Shown here in pieces: positions 37,660 through 50,267 of a DNA stretch of 64,000 nt. Each line of letters opens with the position of its first letter. The stretch's first letter is position 1. The position numbers were made by a program, and so were the translations under genes. Below the pieces are notes generated by a model, which saw only the letters and a list, made by a program, of their open reading frames with translations, searched no databases and had not been told where the DNA came from. Origin of the DNA: Lytechinus variegatus (Eukaryota; Echinodermata; Echinoidea; Temnopleuroida; Toxopneustidae); assembly GCF_018143015.1 (NCBI RefSeq), contig NC_054748.1, forward strand, positions 4,764,080 to 4,828,079, written 5' to 3'.

Positions 37660-38162
37660 AAGAGCGGAATCCGTAGAACGGGTGGGCTTATCTATGGATA
37701 AGAGGAATCAGCGACGGGCATGGATGGGATAGCGGATGGGGTTATGTGCGTTCGGGGACCGGGGGAGCTGGTGCTGTAGGGTCCTCCCGTTGGCGGTGCG
37801 GAAAGGATCAGTGGTGTTGTGGTGAACAGCTCACCACTGTGGGGGTAGGCTGTTCATGTGGGGCATCGCGGGTCTCGGTCGCGTGGCCGGTGGGGTTGGG
37901 GGGATTACTTAGTATTGTAAATATCGGCTTTCGGCGTATGGCTCTCCCGTGCCTGCTCCGTCTTTCCCAGACTCTCGCTCGCCTGTTCCCGATTTCTTTT
38001 GTTTTTATGGGGTCAGCTGGTTTATCGGGCATCGCTCTCCTTTGATTGCAAATGTTTGAAGTGTAATTTTATATATTGAATTTGCTGTTGTTTCTTTTGT
38101 TTTTTTTTATCACTGTATGTGCATTTTTATGCAAATAAAGAAGACTTTGAATTGAATTGAAT
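37660..38162 (+). repeat. GC-rich retrosequence ending in AATAAA and (TTGAA)n
   Basis: A GC-rich, reading-frame-poor block (37670-38040) runs into AATAAA (38134-38139) and a (TTGAA)n tail (38147-38162). The pentameric tail recalls LINE A's. It may be the 3' end of a 5'-truncated LINE. The frames inside lack any RT motif. Confidence 0.4.
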
Positions 38163-38452
38163 AAATTGATAAGTCGTCATCCCATTTTGTATATACTGTC
38201 ATTGAATATCATTGAATGGAGAAATGCAAATGGGGAGATGAGATTATCTACTGGTTCGTCGCATATTCATAAATACATGCATTTAACTGCTGCAACGGAA
38301 TAGTGCTTAAAATCTAAAATGCAATATGCCTCATCCGATTCTTTTCACTTTGTCAGTCTTTTATGTCGCTTAATTTATTTCGGAAATCAGGATAATTAGG
38401 CTTTAGTTTTCAATCTAGAATACCCTGTAAGGTTGACATGACGATAGTGATT

Positions 38453-38700
38453 CTATGTTGATGAGATGATGACAATCACGTCGTTAATAATGATGATGAG
38501 GAGGATGATGAAAAATGATGAAGACGGTGGTATGACGACTATAATAATGATGCTGGAGATTATTATGATCATGATAATAATGAGGATAACATTTTTAATG
38601 GAAATGACGACGATGATGATGAATGTAATGGTGATGGGATGAAAATGATAGTGATGATGATCATCATAGTGCAAATAATGATGATAGTAATGATTATCAT
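38453..38700. repeat. (ATG/GAT)n microsatellite region
   Basis: Imperfect GATGAT/ATGATA trinucleotide repeats over about 250 bp, directly abutting the SINE tail. Confidence 0.9.
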
Positions 38701-38701
38701 G

Positions 38702-38983
38702 AAAATAATAATAATATTCAGCATTTATACACCTGTAGCGCTTAATACAACAGTTTCTAAGCGCTGCATATCATTACCCAAGCTTTAGCACGGCTACCCG
38801 TTCGGGTGCATCGATCAGTCAAGGAATTCCTTCCTACCGGGTAACCCATTACTACACCCGGGTTGAGAGGGGCAAATGTAGAAAAAAGCCTTGCCAAAGG
38901 ACGCGAGTGGTGCGGTGGGATTTGAACCCCTGAGATTGTTCTTCAAAGTCAGCAGTCTTATCAACTGAGCCACAACACCTCTC
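38702..38983 (-). mobile_element. tRNA-derived SINE (second copy)
   Basis: On the minus strand the head has an A-box TGGCTCAGTTGATAAGAC and a B-box GGTTCAAATCCCAC. The body contains GGGTTACCCGGTAGGAAGG and ends in AGCGCTACAGGTGTATAAA and (ATT)n. Related to the SINEs at 12684 and 59714, though the heads differ. Confidence 0.8.
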
Positions 38984-39405
38984 ATCAGTAGCGTACCGTG
39001 GGTCACGGTATGGGGGGGGGGGGCAACCGCAAACATTTTGTGTCACTTAGTTTGATCGCTCAGTTGCCAGCTCTCCTGACCTGATAGAGGAATTTTAAGG
39101 ATAGAGCCATTAAACGGATATGTATCTCAGTGATCAAATAATGCGAGCACCAAGCGTGAGCTGAAAAGTTTTTATATTCAGATCAGTAAAAGGGACTTCT
39201 TAAGGAACGATTTTAGGGATTCATGAAAAGCAGACATATCTCAATAATCCACGAATGCGGACGTATACACGGACAGGAAATGTTTTAAAATGGGCAATCA
39301 CTTTAAGCAGTTGTGAAAAAGAAGCATATGTGAAATATATAAAACAATAACAACTCGAAATGCGAAAACTGACTTAAAAACGGGAGGTATTAGTACAACA
39401 GGATT

Positions 39406-39989
39406 ATTTCGTCGGCGTTCATCCGAACCGTCGTATCAGTCAATTTTGGTTTTAAAAAAAAAAATCGATTTTGAGATTTTTGCAGAAAATGACTGTACAA
39501 GTCCTATTCAATTCATAAATGAATTTCTAAGCACCAATTTATTTTAGTTTCTGCGATATGAGGGGATTTTCACGGCGATGCCATGCGGTTTTTTAATAAA
39601 ATGCCCAAATCCTAATGCAAATGTGTACTGTAGCAGAGCGATGCGACGTTTTGACTGACCGCCCGCATTTAAATCGCGGTCAGGTTTATTGTTTTTCCTA
39701 TTGCGTTTTTGTACAGGGGAAATCTAAACTGCTCACACCGAAATTACAAGCACGGAACTCTTTTGCGATATTTTCTATAATCCTTGGTCTTGTGTAAGAA
39801 TAAGGATACCATTGTCAAGCAATAATTGTCTTGATCTTTCCAACCATGTATTTTTCTAGCAATGCATATGTTGTAAGGCCGGAGAAATAAGTGTGAGAAT
39901 TATAGTAAACTTTGAAGTAGATTTTCTTTGAAATGGGTTTTCAACCGTCGTGTGTGGATACGACGGTTCGGATGACCGCCGACGATTTA
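39406..39989. mobile_element. 584-bp inverted-terminal-repeat element
   Basis: The left end (TTCGTCGGCGTTCATCCG, then AACCGTCGTATCA) and the right end, read inward (ATCGTCGGCGGTCATCCG, then AACCGTCGTATCC), match over about 31 bp. Both are flanked by TTAT, a possible 4-bp target duplication. The centre has no coding frame. A non-autonomous DNA transposon is the simplest reading. Confidence 0.65.
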
Positions 39990-42040
39990 TCTCGTGAAAC
40001 AGACAATGCGAGCAACAGGAAGAATAAAGACAAAGGCCTTGAGCAAATTATGTTTCGTAAAGTTATCCAAAAATGTTTCTCATGTAATTATAATAAAATA
40101 TAATATAACATTATAATGAACAATTATTTTTCTTCCCCATGTCCCCCATGCCCCCCGTAGTTACGCCACTGCCTCTCATGATAATGATGGGAAGGGCGGA
40201 TCCTGCTTTTACCAAATGGAGGGAAATGCCCGGGGGTACCCCCACAAATTCTAAGTAACACTTAACCCTCAAATACTAATCATTTTAAACACTGTTAAAG
40301 GGATGTTAATATTGAAAAGGACGTATAGCGCAATCTTTACTCCAGTTCCGGTTAATTAAAAAATTAACACGCTGCTTTTTTTTGGGGGGGGGGAATAATA
40401 ATGAAAAATGTTTCCATGTTATTTTCTTTGAATCAAGATTTCAATTTGTAACAATTGACACTCATAATTATTGTATGGATGTTGTCCAAAAAACCTTTGC
40501 CATTTATTACCTTCCCTAATTATGACGTTAGAGGAGAAAACTAATTATTAGAATTGTTTAATTTCATTCTACGAATGTGCAAGTGGCAACAACAGTGTGT
40601 AAAGGGTTAAATGAATAACCGAAGTAAGGACCGCATGATCTTATTCATGTGGATTATCGCATGTAGTTGTTGGGGGTGAGGATGCATGCGGGTGAATGGG
40701 TGTGCGCGGTTGGGTGAACATTAATTTGTGTATGTTTGTATGCATGTTAGTAGGGGGTGATTGAACCGGTCACGTATCCGTATAATTCCTGAAAGTGCTT
40801 GAGGTAGCATTATCCTCAATGCATCAGTGATTTCAGTTAAATTATCAGTGTTATGCCCTTTTTCATGATGACGGCGAGGAGGGGGGGGGGGTCATCACGG
40901 TTTTACTTGGGATATGTAAAGCCCCACATTCTCTACTACTGTAATAGACATAGATTTTGGAACTGACTCGACAATAAAATAAAAAAAAAACAGTCCTTCC
41001 CAACATTCCTTTAAAAGAAAACCGAAAATCTTCTTTCTTAAGTCCTATCGAGGTCTGCATTACTAAATCCCGCTCCTTATCACCTTCTCTCAGACATTTA
41101 TTCATTATTTTTTTGTCTTTATCATTTTGTTTTATTCTCTCTTTTTGGTCGCAATTCGTCCCTCTTCTTATTATGTTTATCTTTACTTTTGTTGTCCTGT
41201 TTTTTCGTTTTATTTAAGTCTTATTTGGTTTTGTCTTGTTTTGTGTGTTATCTTGTTCTTTTGATCTATAATGACACATTTGGAAGCATGTTTGCCAATT
41301 TGAGGATTCCCAAGGAAAGTACAAACAGACTGTTTAAATGTCCATAACTTGCCTACTTCATAACCGATTTTGATGAAATTTGATTTAAATTGTTCCTCTT
41401 GTTTTATTCTTTTCAATGGATTGCTTATCATCTAGGGTTTTGGTTTCCGTTTATACTCCATCTTCACCCATTGTCAGTAGTTCTAATTCGGACTTCTTCT
41501 ATATATAACCTCATTTAACTGTTGGCATTGCAAGGGTATATTCATTCAATCGCGTCTAGAACTATTTCCACAATGATAAGAATCACCAAACAAAATTTTA
41601 TTATAATCATGAGACAAGCGATATTATAAACATAATGCATGTTTGTACAGTACTTCGTGGAACATGACAGTATACCAATTAGTCAGCTTCCCTCCTGCGT
41701 TAGACTGTCAGAGCCGTTATTCATATTCGGGTCGTGGAACCCACTAAATTTATAGAGATAAAACGATTACGATTGTGTTCATATTCTCAAATCAGCAACT
41801 GTAGCTTTACTCTGTGTGTATGTTGGTGTTTACACAAAATGCCATTGCCCAACCCACCTACATAGAATAAATGAATAAATTAAAAAAATGAAATTGAAAT
41901 AAAAAAAATTGTAAAATAAATACATGGAATAATTACAGTAATAAATAAATATAAAATGCATATTGAGAAAAATGACATACAGTCAGTTCCTTAAAAAATC
42001 TGGTTAGTGCAAATAAATATAACAAATATTTAAAAAATAG
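39990..42040. other. Non-coding interval
   Basis: AT-rich, with G or C homopolymers (about 40382, 40880) and the weak dispersed-repeat remnant at 41325-41440. No gene is supported. Confidence 0.5.
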
Positions 42041-43211
42041 TTTATTGCTTTCATCATTCATTTTGTGGGCATATCAACTTTCATCTGACTTGCCCACGAA
42101 GGTATACATGGTAAATTCATGCTATTTATGGCAAAAAGATGTAAGGGTCGGAATAACAAGAAAAAAGGATACATATCTAGGACATTGATTTTAGTACCGT
42201 GTTTTTTTATGCTTACAAAAAGTAGCATTACAGGACCTGTACTAAATAATTTAGAGCAAAAAGTATTATTTCCTGAATACTTAAGCATAATAAATTCATT
42301 TAACATAGAGCATATGCATTGTACTAATAATTGTTCAATGTACCATATGCAACCCCGTTGATTGCGTTAGTTCTTCCTGGGTGCTAAATTGCGCGGTCTG
42401 CAGCCGAGATGTAAAGTTGGCCATAATATCCAAATCACCTCCCCCCCCCCCCCCCCCTATCCATGACAAGAATCAAAATGTGGATTTAAGGGTTGAATTT
42501 GCGGTTAAGCTTGATATAGCTTAGATCGAAGCCCTCTATCGCCACAAAGCGTCTCTAAATTTAATCGGTGATTAAGTGACGTCATCAAAGGAAATAAAAT
42601 AGACGTGCACGTGTTGATATCAATAATGAATAAAGCATTCTAATTCATTTCATACAAAATAAAACGGGAATGAAGTAATGAAATGCCTGTGCAAACGGTC
42701 GTGCTGGAATCGATCTCCGGACTTTTAATGGTGTAGTTGCGCCATAGACAGTCTTTTTTTTTCAAATAATTATTCGAATAAATGTTTACACTAAAATGAA
42801 AAGATTACTGAGGGTGTCTTATGTCTCGTTGATCATCGAACTTTAAATTTCCATACAATGCTTGACTTAACTGATAAGTGTTTGTGTCTTTTTTCAATGA
42901 ATAAACACTTATGTTTAAATGAATAATAACTTGTGTAGCGATGTTGGATCAGTGATAAATTTCAATTTTCGTTGAGCTTTATCAATACTGGTAATTAAAA
43001 CAGGTTTATTTGTTCACTAAAACGTGCTTCTTGATAATTGTAAAAATGACACTAATAAGATCAAAACCTCCAAAGCATCTATTTTTCCACTCTCATGATA
43101 TGTGTCAACAGTTTCAAAGTGGCATTTGTGCCCCACATACATTAACGATAACATACACGCTATATTTTAATGCCACGATAAGTATGGGGTTATTACACTT
43201 TGGTATGATCC
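42041..43211. repeat. Tandem segmental duplication, copy A (1.17 kb)
   Basis: Starts TTTATTGCTTTCATC and ends TGGTATGATC. Shares long near-identical blocks with copy B, for example GATCAAAACCTCCAAAGCAT (at about 43059). Contains, on the minus strand near 42690-42750, a tRNA-like stretch (TGGCGCAACTACACC, then GATCGATTCCAGCACGACC). Confidence 0.88.
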
Positions 43212-43527
43212 AAACTACCCATAATCGTGATATTTATTTTTCTTTTTATAAGGTTGATGAATGCAGAGAAGACGTAGTGGACGAACAAGAAGGAAAACAA
43301 CATGAAGTTGAAGCATGATGCAATGGAAAAAATGAAAGAAAAAGACAAGGACTAAGAGAAAAATGAAATAGCCGAAAAAGATTGAAAAAAAATTCCCCAC
43401 GCTTTGGGTACTAAACTTTTATTTGAGTTCGTATTCCACATACAGTATGTTATAGACATTTGAAAAATAAAACTCTTGCTCACCTGTTCATGCAAATTAA
43501 AAAAAAGCAAATTCATCCCCCCTTATG

Positions 43528-44755
43528 TTTATTGCTTTCATCACATCATTTATATTGTGGGCAACTCAACTTTCATCTGACTTGCCCACGATGGAATACA
43601 TGCTGAATTAATGCTATTTTTGGCCAAAATAATGTAAGCGTTGGAAATACCCAGGAGCAAAAAAGAGGATACATAAGAAATTTATTTTGGTACTTTTTTT
43701 CTTTATTCATTTCCAATTTTAAGAAATCAATAAAGAATATCTTAAAAAAAAGTGGCTTTCAAGGACCTGTGTTGAATGAGTAAGAGCAAAAGGTACTAAA
43801 GGTATTTCCTGAATAATCAAGCATAATAAATTCACATAACACATACCATATGGATTGTACAAATGATTGTGCAATACCAGATGCAACCGCGTTGATTGCG
43901 TTAGTTTCTACCTGCGTGCTAAATCGCGCGATCTGCAGCCGAGATCTAAAGGGGGGCCATAATATCCAACTCACCCCCCATCCCTTACAAGAATCAAAAT
44001 GTCCTGTGAATTAGGGGTCAAGCTTACTATAGCCAAGTTTTCTTGTCACAAAGCGTCACTAACTTTAATTAGTGATTAAAATGACGTCATCAGTACACAT
44101 TTAAGAAATTACATGGATTTAGTTTGTATTTTAAGAAAATGAAGAAAAAAAGACGTGCATGTGTTGATATCAATAATGAATACAGCATTCTAATTTATTT
44201 CATGCAAAATAAAATGGGAATGTAAAAAGAAAACGACTGGACAAACGGTCGTGGTAGAAACAAACCCCGGACTTTTATGGTGTAGTTGCGCCATAGACCA
44301 CTCCTTTTTCAAATATTCGAAAAATCGTTTACACTAATAAAAAGATTATTCAGGGTGCACTCTGTTTCGTTGATCATCGAACTTTAATACCCATGCATTG
44401 TCAGATTTTGATAAATGATTATGTCTTTTTTTTTTTAAATAAATAAACACTTTAATGTTTTAATGAATATATTGAGGAGCGATGTTGGATCAGTGATAAA
44501 TTATAATTTACATTGAGCTTCATGAATATTGGTACTTAAACGGATTTATTTGTTCAATATAATGTGCTTCTTGATATTTGTTAAAATGACACTGATAAGA
44601 TCAAAACCTCCAAAGCATCTATTTTTCCACTCTCATGATATGTGTGAACAGTTTCAAAGTGGCATTTGTGCCCCCCACACAGATTACACGATATCATACA
44701 CGCTATATTTTCAATGCCACGAATAGTATGGGGTTATCACACTTTGGTATGATCC
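43528..44755. repeat. Tandem segmental duplication, copy B (1.23 kb)
   Basis: Same order of blocks as copy A, offset by about 1.49-1.54 kb, with many small indels. The intervening 43212-43527 is not duplicated. No coding frame is conserved between the copies. Confidence 0.88.
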
Positions 44756-44840
44756 CTTCTACCTCATCATCATGATTATTGGCATATGTCTGTCTCGAGA
44801 GATAATAGAGTTTCGCTGGTAGTTTCTTTTAGTTCCTAAT

Positions 44841-45110
44841 TCATAAAGTGCAACTCCTGCGATGACTAGATAGTTCAATCCTTGAGAGGCAGGTCTTGTT
44901 GCAGTTGCTACATACAAATGTTACTTGTGGCTGAGCTGTTGGAGCCATGACTAACTGTTGTCTTAGTTGTCTTTTTCCTCCCATTGTTCTACTCTTCTCT
45001 GTTCGCTCCTTTGGATGCCCATCTTCACAGCATGTCTCCATTGGGGCGATCTGCAGCTTTTACAGACCCAAGGTCAGCATTACTGCAGGCCAAAGTGAAA
45101 TAAGTGTGTA
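44841..45110 (-). pseudogene. LINE ORF C-terminal zinc-finger-like tail
   Basis: On the minus strand the frame ends with FVCSNCNKTCLSRIELSSHR and RSCTL, a C-x2-C ... H-x4-C finger. The 'C..C...C.SRIGL.SH.R.C' motif closes the ORF of many non-LTR retrotransposons, and a basic linker precedes it as expected. The upstream RT is missing. It is probably not a host zinc-finger gene. Confidence 0.55.
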
Positions 45111-45349
45111 ATAGATAAGAAAATAAGAGGGTGGTATCCAAATGTGGTACAAAAGATCATTCGGTTTTAATGCATTGGGCAAATGTTCAGTTACTGACTA
45201 TTTAAATAAAATCAACGATAGAACATTCATAATTAGCATTGAGAAAGTATCGAACTGAGTCAAATTTATCCCGGCACAACAAATTGGAATAAAGATTGTC
45301 ATCTAAATGTTTCAGACATGCCTTAGAAGATTCTTTCTTGTATTTGCAT

Positions 45350-45478
45350 GAAATCTGGGAAGATGCTGAGTATTCAATAACTTTGTTATCCAATTTAAAG
45401 AATTTTTTGGCAGTTTGCTCAGTGAATTCTACTACATGTATTAAGATATAAATATTTTCAGCCCGGACCATCCCTTTA
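45350..45478 (-). repeat. Dispersed repeat (GGGATGGTCCGGGCTGAAAA)
   Basis: The minus strand starts AAGGGATGGTCCGGGCTGAA and continues with a 'ttcactgagcaaa' block and AACAAAGTTATTGAAT. I recall this phrase as an abundant repeat in echinoderm and other marine genomes. The frame through it is incidental. Confidence 0.6.
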
Positions 45479-46079
45479 AGAAGGACTTCTATTGCTCCCC
45501 CAACAAAGTAAATAGCATGAATCGGCGTTGATCAGATTACATTATTGAGGCAAAACCATAGGAGGTATTTTGCTGAGTTTGGAGAACTGCATTTAAGGAG
45601 ATTTCAAGTCTTCGCAAGATGTGCAGATTTGCATAGACATTCAAGAACCATGACATACATGCAGAATAGGTATTGACTAAGTCATTGTGTGAACTTATTC
45701 ATTTATTCTGTTGTTATGATTTGCACTACAGAATTGAGATGCTTCATTTAGTATCAGGATTATTATAGAACAAATACAGTCAGATAGCTGCCCTAAACAG
45801 ATTTCAATGTTGGGGTCAAAATTTTACTTGCCCACATTATTATTATTATTTTTTTTTTACCTTTTTTGGCTAAGCAACTTACCGGTAAGCACTTTGATAT
45901 TTTCACTTGCCTTGGTCAAGTGAGCATGTGCTAGAGTCAAGCCTAAGAGCTGTCAAAGATTGCCAACAGTAACGTTCTAATATTGTTCAGGAAAATTAGA
46001 GCTTTGACCTAAATTGACCGAAAAATAAATAAATATATAAATAAATAAATAAAAACTTAGAAAAGGTAAGATGATAATC

Positions 46080-47275
46080 AATATTTTCTACTTACTAATT
46101 GGAGATTGATGAAAGATTCAAGACTTTGAAGTACATTTGCCTCTCTCCCCTTGCGTTCTGCCGATCAAAATAACAGGAAGTACACTGAAAGCCAAATTTT
46201 CTTCAATGTTGACCTGTATAGATGAAAATACGGTTTGAGCAAAGAAATGAGCGGTGAAGGAAGGAATAACAAAATAAGAATGGGAGCAAAGAAAATAGGA
46301 AAAAAAGATGAAGGTGAAGAGGAAATTTTAGCATTTTCATACTAAATGTGTTTGCCTGCAAGTGGGATTCAATCTTACAAGTGGAATGGGTACAAGTATA
46401 TAATTGAGAAATTATAAGGATTGAAGGTAATAAAGGGATTCACCATGGTGATTTCAGCCAAAATGTAAATCACCCATTAATATACAACAAAATCATTTTA
46501 CATTTAAAAGGCTTGTTGACCCCTGCCTGTGACCTTAAGCTTGGAACTGGAGGTGACCTTCAAATCCCTGAAGAACATCATCCCTCTTCCTTTGACCCAT
46601 GCTCATCATCACCTTTCACCTTGAGCGCGGTGACCCTCATGTTTGGTAAATGTTCAATAAATTTACATATAACCATGCTTCCCTCCAAGTTTGATTAAAA
46701 GCCAGTGTTCCCATTTGAAATTCCTGCAATGCATTACTGCTACACAATAATGATGAATAATGCTGTGCACAGTATTCAGCTGGTAGGTACGTTGAGAGTG
46801 AATTATCTCTCTTTATAAATGGCTTGTGCAACACGATAGTAAAATATACAAGGGGCCTGTGCTAGTTCTACATCAGAAATCATTACTCTTAATTGGTGTA
46901 TGTTGCTGTAGAATATCATTTGCTTGTTTTGATGAGGTCGATCAACAATTACAATTATGTTGGATAGGATTTGGTGTACATAAGAACACTGATTTCACTA
47001 TAAATTGAAGGAAGCATTGATATTTTTACCTGAAGAGGAAATATCCTCTTTCGCAGTCTTAATGCTAATTGATGCAGCTTTGTAGAAGTCTTCACACTGC
47101 TACTGTAAGCCTGAATTGAGTATAAGACTAAAAATTACTCTGCGACATTTTCTGGTCCACTCCAGCCCCTAGGATCTTTCCATATCATGGATTAATCTTC
47201 ACAACTTTGGCCACGTTGTGAAAAGGGCACCAAGAGCTGCATCCTCAATTGTTAAATTAAAGTCTTGATCAATCT
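46080..47275 (-). other. Exon-like islands on the minus strand
   Basis: Three segments look spliced. 47273-47206 follows a TTTTCAG and reads IDQDFNLTIEDAALGALFTT. About 47104-47029 follows a CAG and ends CTTCAG before GTAAAA, reading EDFYKAASISIKTAKED in one frame. About 46180-46095 follows TTTCAG and ends before GTAAGTAG. The reading phases do not join unambiguously and no domain is recognised. Treat this as a possible small gene or its remains. Confidence 0.22.
46500..46700. repeat. Dispersed repeat (TGTGACCTTAAGCTTGGAAC type)
   Basis: The string of 'tgacctt' phrases, followed by CCTCCAAGTTTGATTAAAA, resembles a repeat with the 'gaccttgacc...ccaagtttcat' pattern. Same broad class as 22190-22535. 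Confidence 0.4.
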
Positions 47276-47279
47276 GAAA

Positions 47280-49415
47280 ATGAAATAAGTATTTATAAAC
47301 TGTATCACACATAATACAATTACCAGCATACAATGTTTTGCATACATCACATTGTTATTAAAGTCATGCTGAATATTGCTCATTAAATCAACAAAAAAAA
47401 ACTCATCAGTCTTTGTAACAAAAACCCTAGGTCACATGCACACACTGCACAAATCAGGTAAAGTCTAGTGAGCTTTGACATTGACCTTACTATTTCTAAC
47501 CATTTATCACATTCCTTTAAATATTGATCACTATTGGAGTGATTAACCACTGGAGAAACAATACTTAGACTTAGTATTTGCAAAACTGTCCATGTATGCA
47601 TTGAACTACAGGCTTACATGTCCATTGTAATTGTGCAGGTACAATGCTTGACTGAGATCAACTATGGTATGCTTTCTAAACTGTAAGTATAACTTCATGG
47701 CTGTTCAATCGATGGGGATTCTTCACCTTGTCACGAACCACTTAACAGCTAATAAAAGTGAATCCCAACTTATACTCAATAGCAAGTTCTGATTGGCCAA
47801 TACACATTGATTGCCAATTGTTGCAGATTACAAAAAAAAAGAGAATGAAAAAAAAAATTAGTGGGAGATAGGTGGGGAAATTAATACCCCCCCCCCCCAT
47901 TCCTGGCCCAAGATTGGAATTCATGGAAAGAAGAAACATCCCAACTTAATCTTTCAAATCGGATTTCCGAACAACTTTACACTAATCATAGAATTATGAC
48001 AACTAAGATCCAACTGAATTTTTAACGCCATCGTCGCCGGGGCAGAACAAGCGATCCGGTAATCTTGCACTGTATTCTCAAGCAAGAAAGAGAATAATTT
48101 TGGAAATTCATTACCGTCCAAAAAATGCTTTGTTCAACTTCAAACAATTAAATTTAAAATGAGTTTTTTCATAATGCGAATCCAGTGCACTATTGTAGTA
48201 ATCACGTTATTTTTCCATTCCCAAAAGCTGTAGATATTGGTCAAGAATTTCTGCTGTGCTTGGTCGCGGGTTTCCTCTAGTCCGCTCATATCTCGGTACC
48301 GAGGTTCATCACATTAACAATAATGTTGTCAGGTGATGAGTAATGTTGCATCCAATAGGTACGTGTCTTCTTCGTGCTCATCTTCTGCAACATTAAACAG
48401 TGATAAACATGAATCAAAGATCAAGAATAGCAGCATTCATTATTACACAATTTATCTGACTATTCTATAGAGAACTGATGGAATAAGTGGATAAATTGTA
48501 CAAATTAAAAAAAAAATCCCTTGTGCACAATGTGGCATTTACATGAAGTCACCTTAATTCCTGAATCTCAGATTCAAAATTAGTTTCTGATCATTCACAA
48601 ACTGTACATACATCTGCAATCATTCATAGGAAGAACCCCCCCCCCCTCCTGGAGCTACAATGTAACGTTTAGATCTGTTACTATTGGCATGCAGGCCTGT
48701 CCTCGCTAGGGCCTAGGCTATAGACTAGGCTGGCCTATAATAAAGGACTATTGGCCTAGCTAGGCTTTAGATCTAGGTTTGGACCTAAAGGCTAAAATCG
48801 ACGAAAAAAATAAAAACAATCGCAATCGAAAATGGTGAACAGGAGCGAGTGGTGATGATTTTTTTTTCTCTCCGCTCCACGACCGCTCCAACAACGCTCG
48901 GGTGGTGTGACCATGCCATAAACCTAGATTTTAATGGGGTTTAACATACACATATGTAGATGTAGAAAATTGAATAAAGTTGACTAGACCTAAATCTAGC
49001 CAGGCCTACATTACACCTAGGCGTGCTTGAGACCGGCTTGGTCCAAGCTTGTACCGGACCCGGTACCTGGCGCATATCACATCCGCATGCGATGTTTTGA
49101 AACCAGCAGCGAATTATTTATGTGTGAGGAAATTCATCTTAGTTCATGTTGGCTCTAATTCAAATCACCAATTTTGAGACTGATAGAAGCATGGAAAGAA
49201 GTGAAACTTTGTGTAAAGTAAGAATATAAGTTTTGATTATTTTTAAAGATCGTGATTTTATATTCCCCCCCCCCAAAAAAAAAAAAAAAAATCCCACCTT
49301 TTGTCACTCAGAATATCAGATCGAGTTCACGATCTCGAAGTTCGGGTAGGTGGAGGGTAGTGTAGTGGTAATGAAGTGGAGTGGAGCCTGCACGAACTTC
49401 GCTCGAGGTACCATG
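47280..49415. other. Non-coding or unresolved interval
   Basis: Contains a CTAGGC-rich low-complexity stretch (48690-48790), C homopolymers, and at 48400-48240 (minus) an island with MSTKKTRTYWMQHYSSPD after a TTGCAG. Nothing firm. Confidence 0.35.
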
Positions 49416-49558
49416 TACCGTGTTTACACTTAATCAGCATTTGGTTCAGAACCAAAAGCCGATACAGAATCGGCTTTTGGTTTGCGTTTTCATGTTATTA
49501 CAGCTCGCGGTTCAGAACCGCGAGCCAATTCAAATGCCCATTAAGTGTTAACACGGTA
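49416..49558. mobile_element. 143-bp MITE made of three nested hairpins
   Basis: The ends TACCGTGTTTACACTTAAT and, read inward from the right, TACCGTGTTAACACTTAAT form the outer stem. Inside are two further hairpins: AAAAGCCGATACAGAATCGG-CTTTT and GCTCGCGGTTCAGAACCGCG-AGC, the latter with a near-perfect stem. No coding. Confidence 0.8.
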
Positions 49559-50224
49559 ATAGTCTGCGCACACACATGTCTGCGCGATTCTACTATTTCT
49601 AGTAAAAGATTCGCAACATACACAGACTTTTAATGCATAGAGAGATATTTATTGCTAAATCCGACTCACATTGGTGGAAAAATAATGAAATTTAGGCATT
49701 TCTTGTGACTTTCTCATCAAAATCTCCGAATCACGTGTAAAGTGAATGGGTGCGCAGACATGGGGAACCATTTTTTTTTCAATCTCAAAATGACTGCCCG
49801 AGTTTTTTCCAAGAAGATCCTGTATTTTTTTCACATTTTTATGACAAATTTGGTACAATAACTTATAATGATATAAGGAACATTATCAACTAAAAGATTT
49901 TGCGAAATAAATAGAAATTCATATTAAATCTTAACTCAAATCGTGACGTTAGGTGCGCAGACTTGGCGACCACCATCATATAGAGTTACATATACGTACA
50001 TGCACACACAATAAAAGCACTGCAACAACGGTAACAATGCATTAGCAATTGAGATCATTCCTAAACATTCACTCGAAATCAATCACTGAATTTACCTCTA
50101 AAGATTGGAACTAAATGTGGGAAGTCTCACTCCTGAAGCAGGTTCGTCACCCCCAAATCTTCCATTTTCTAAAAGGGAGATTAAACACGATTTGTCCAGT
50201 GCACTGCAGCATTCTCCGAGTCGA

Positions 50225-50267
50225 TCAGACTCAACGCCATCTTTCGACCACTGCGCATGCATGCGCA
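50225..50267 (-). promoter_or_regulatory. Promoter-like palindrome next to an ATGGCG
   Basis: The perfect 16-bp palindrome TGCGCATGCATGCGCA (50252-50267) lies 11 bp upstream of AAGATGGCG (ATG at 50240, minus). NRF-1-like half-sites next to a YY1-like AAGATGGCG are typical of metazoan housekeeping start regions. The downstream frame is short (MALSLIDSENAAVHWTNRV), so a first exon is possible but unproven. Confidence 0.25.

Noticed and set aside
37746..38045. Small GC-rich host gene
   Set aside because: Short frames on both strands, no domain; the block runs into AATAAA plus a pentamer tail, so a retrosequence is likelier.
44841..45041. Host C2H2 zinc-finger gene
   Set aside because: A single atypical finger with the SRI-L-SH-R-C pattern typical of LINE ORF tails, with a basic linker and no other fingers.
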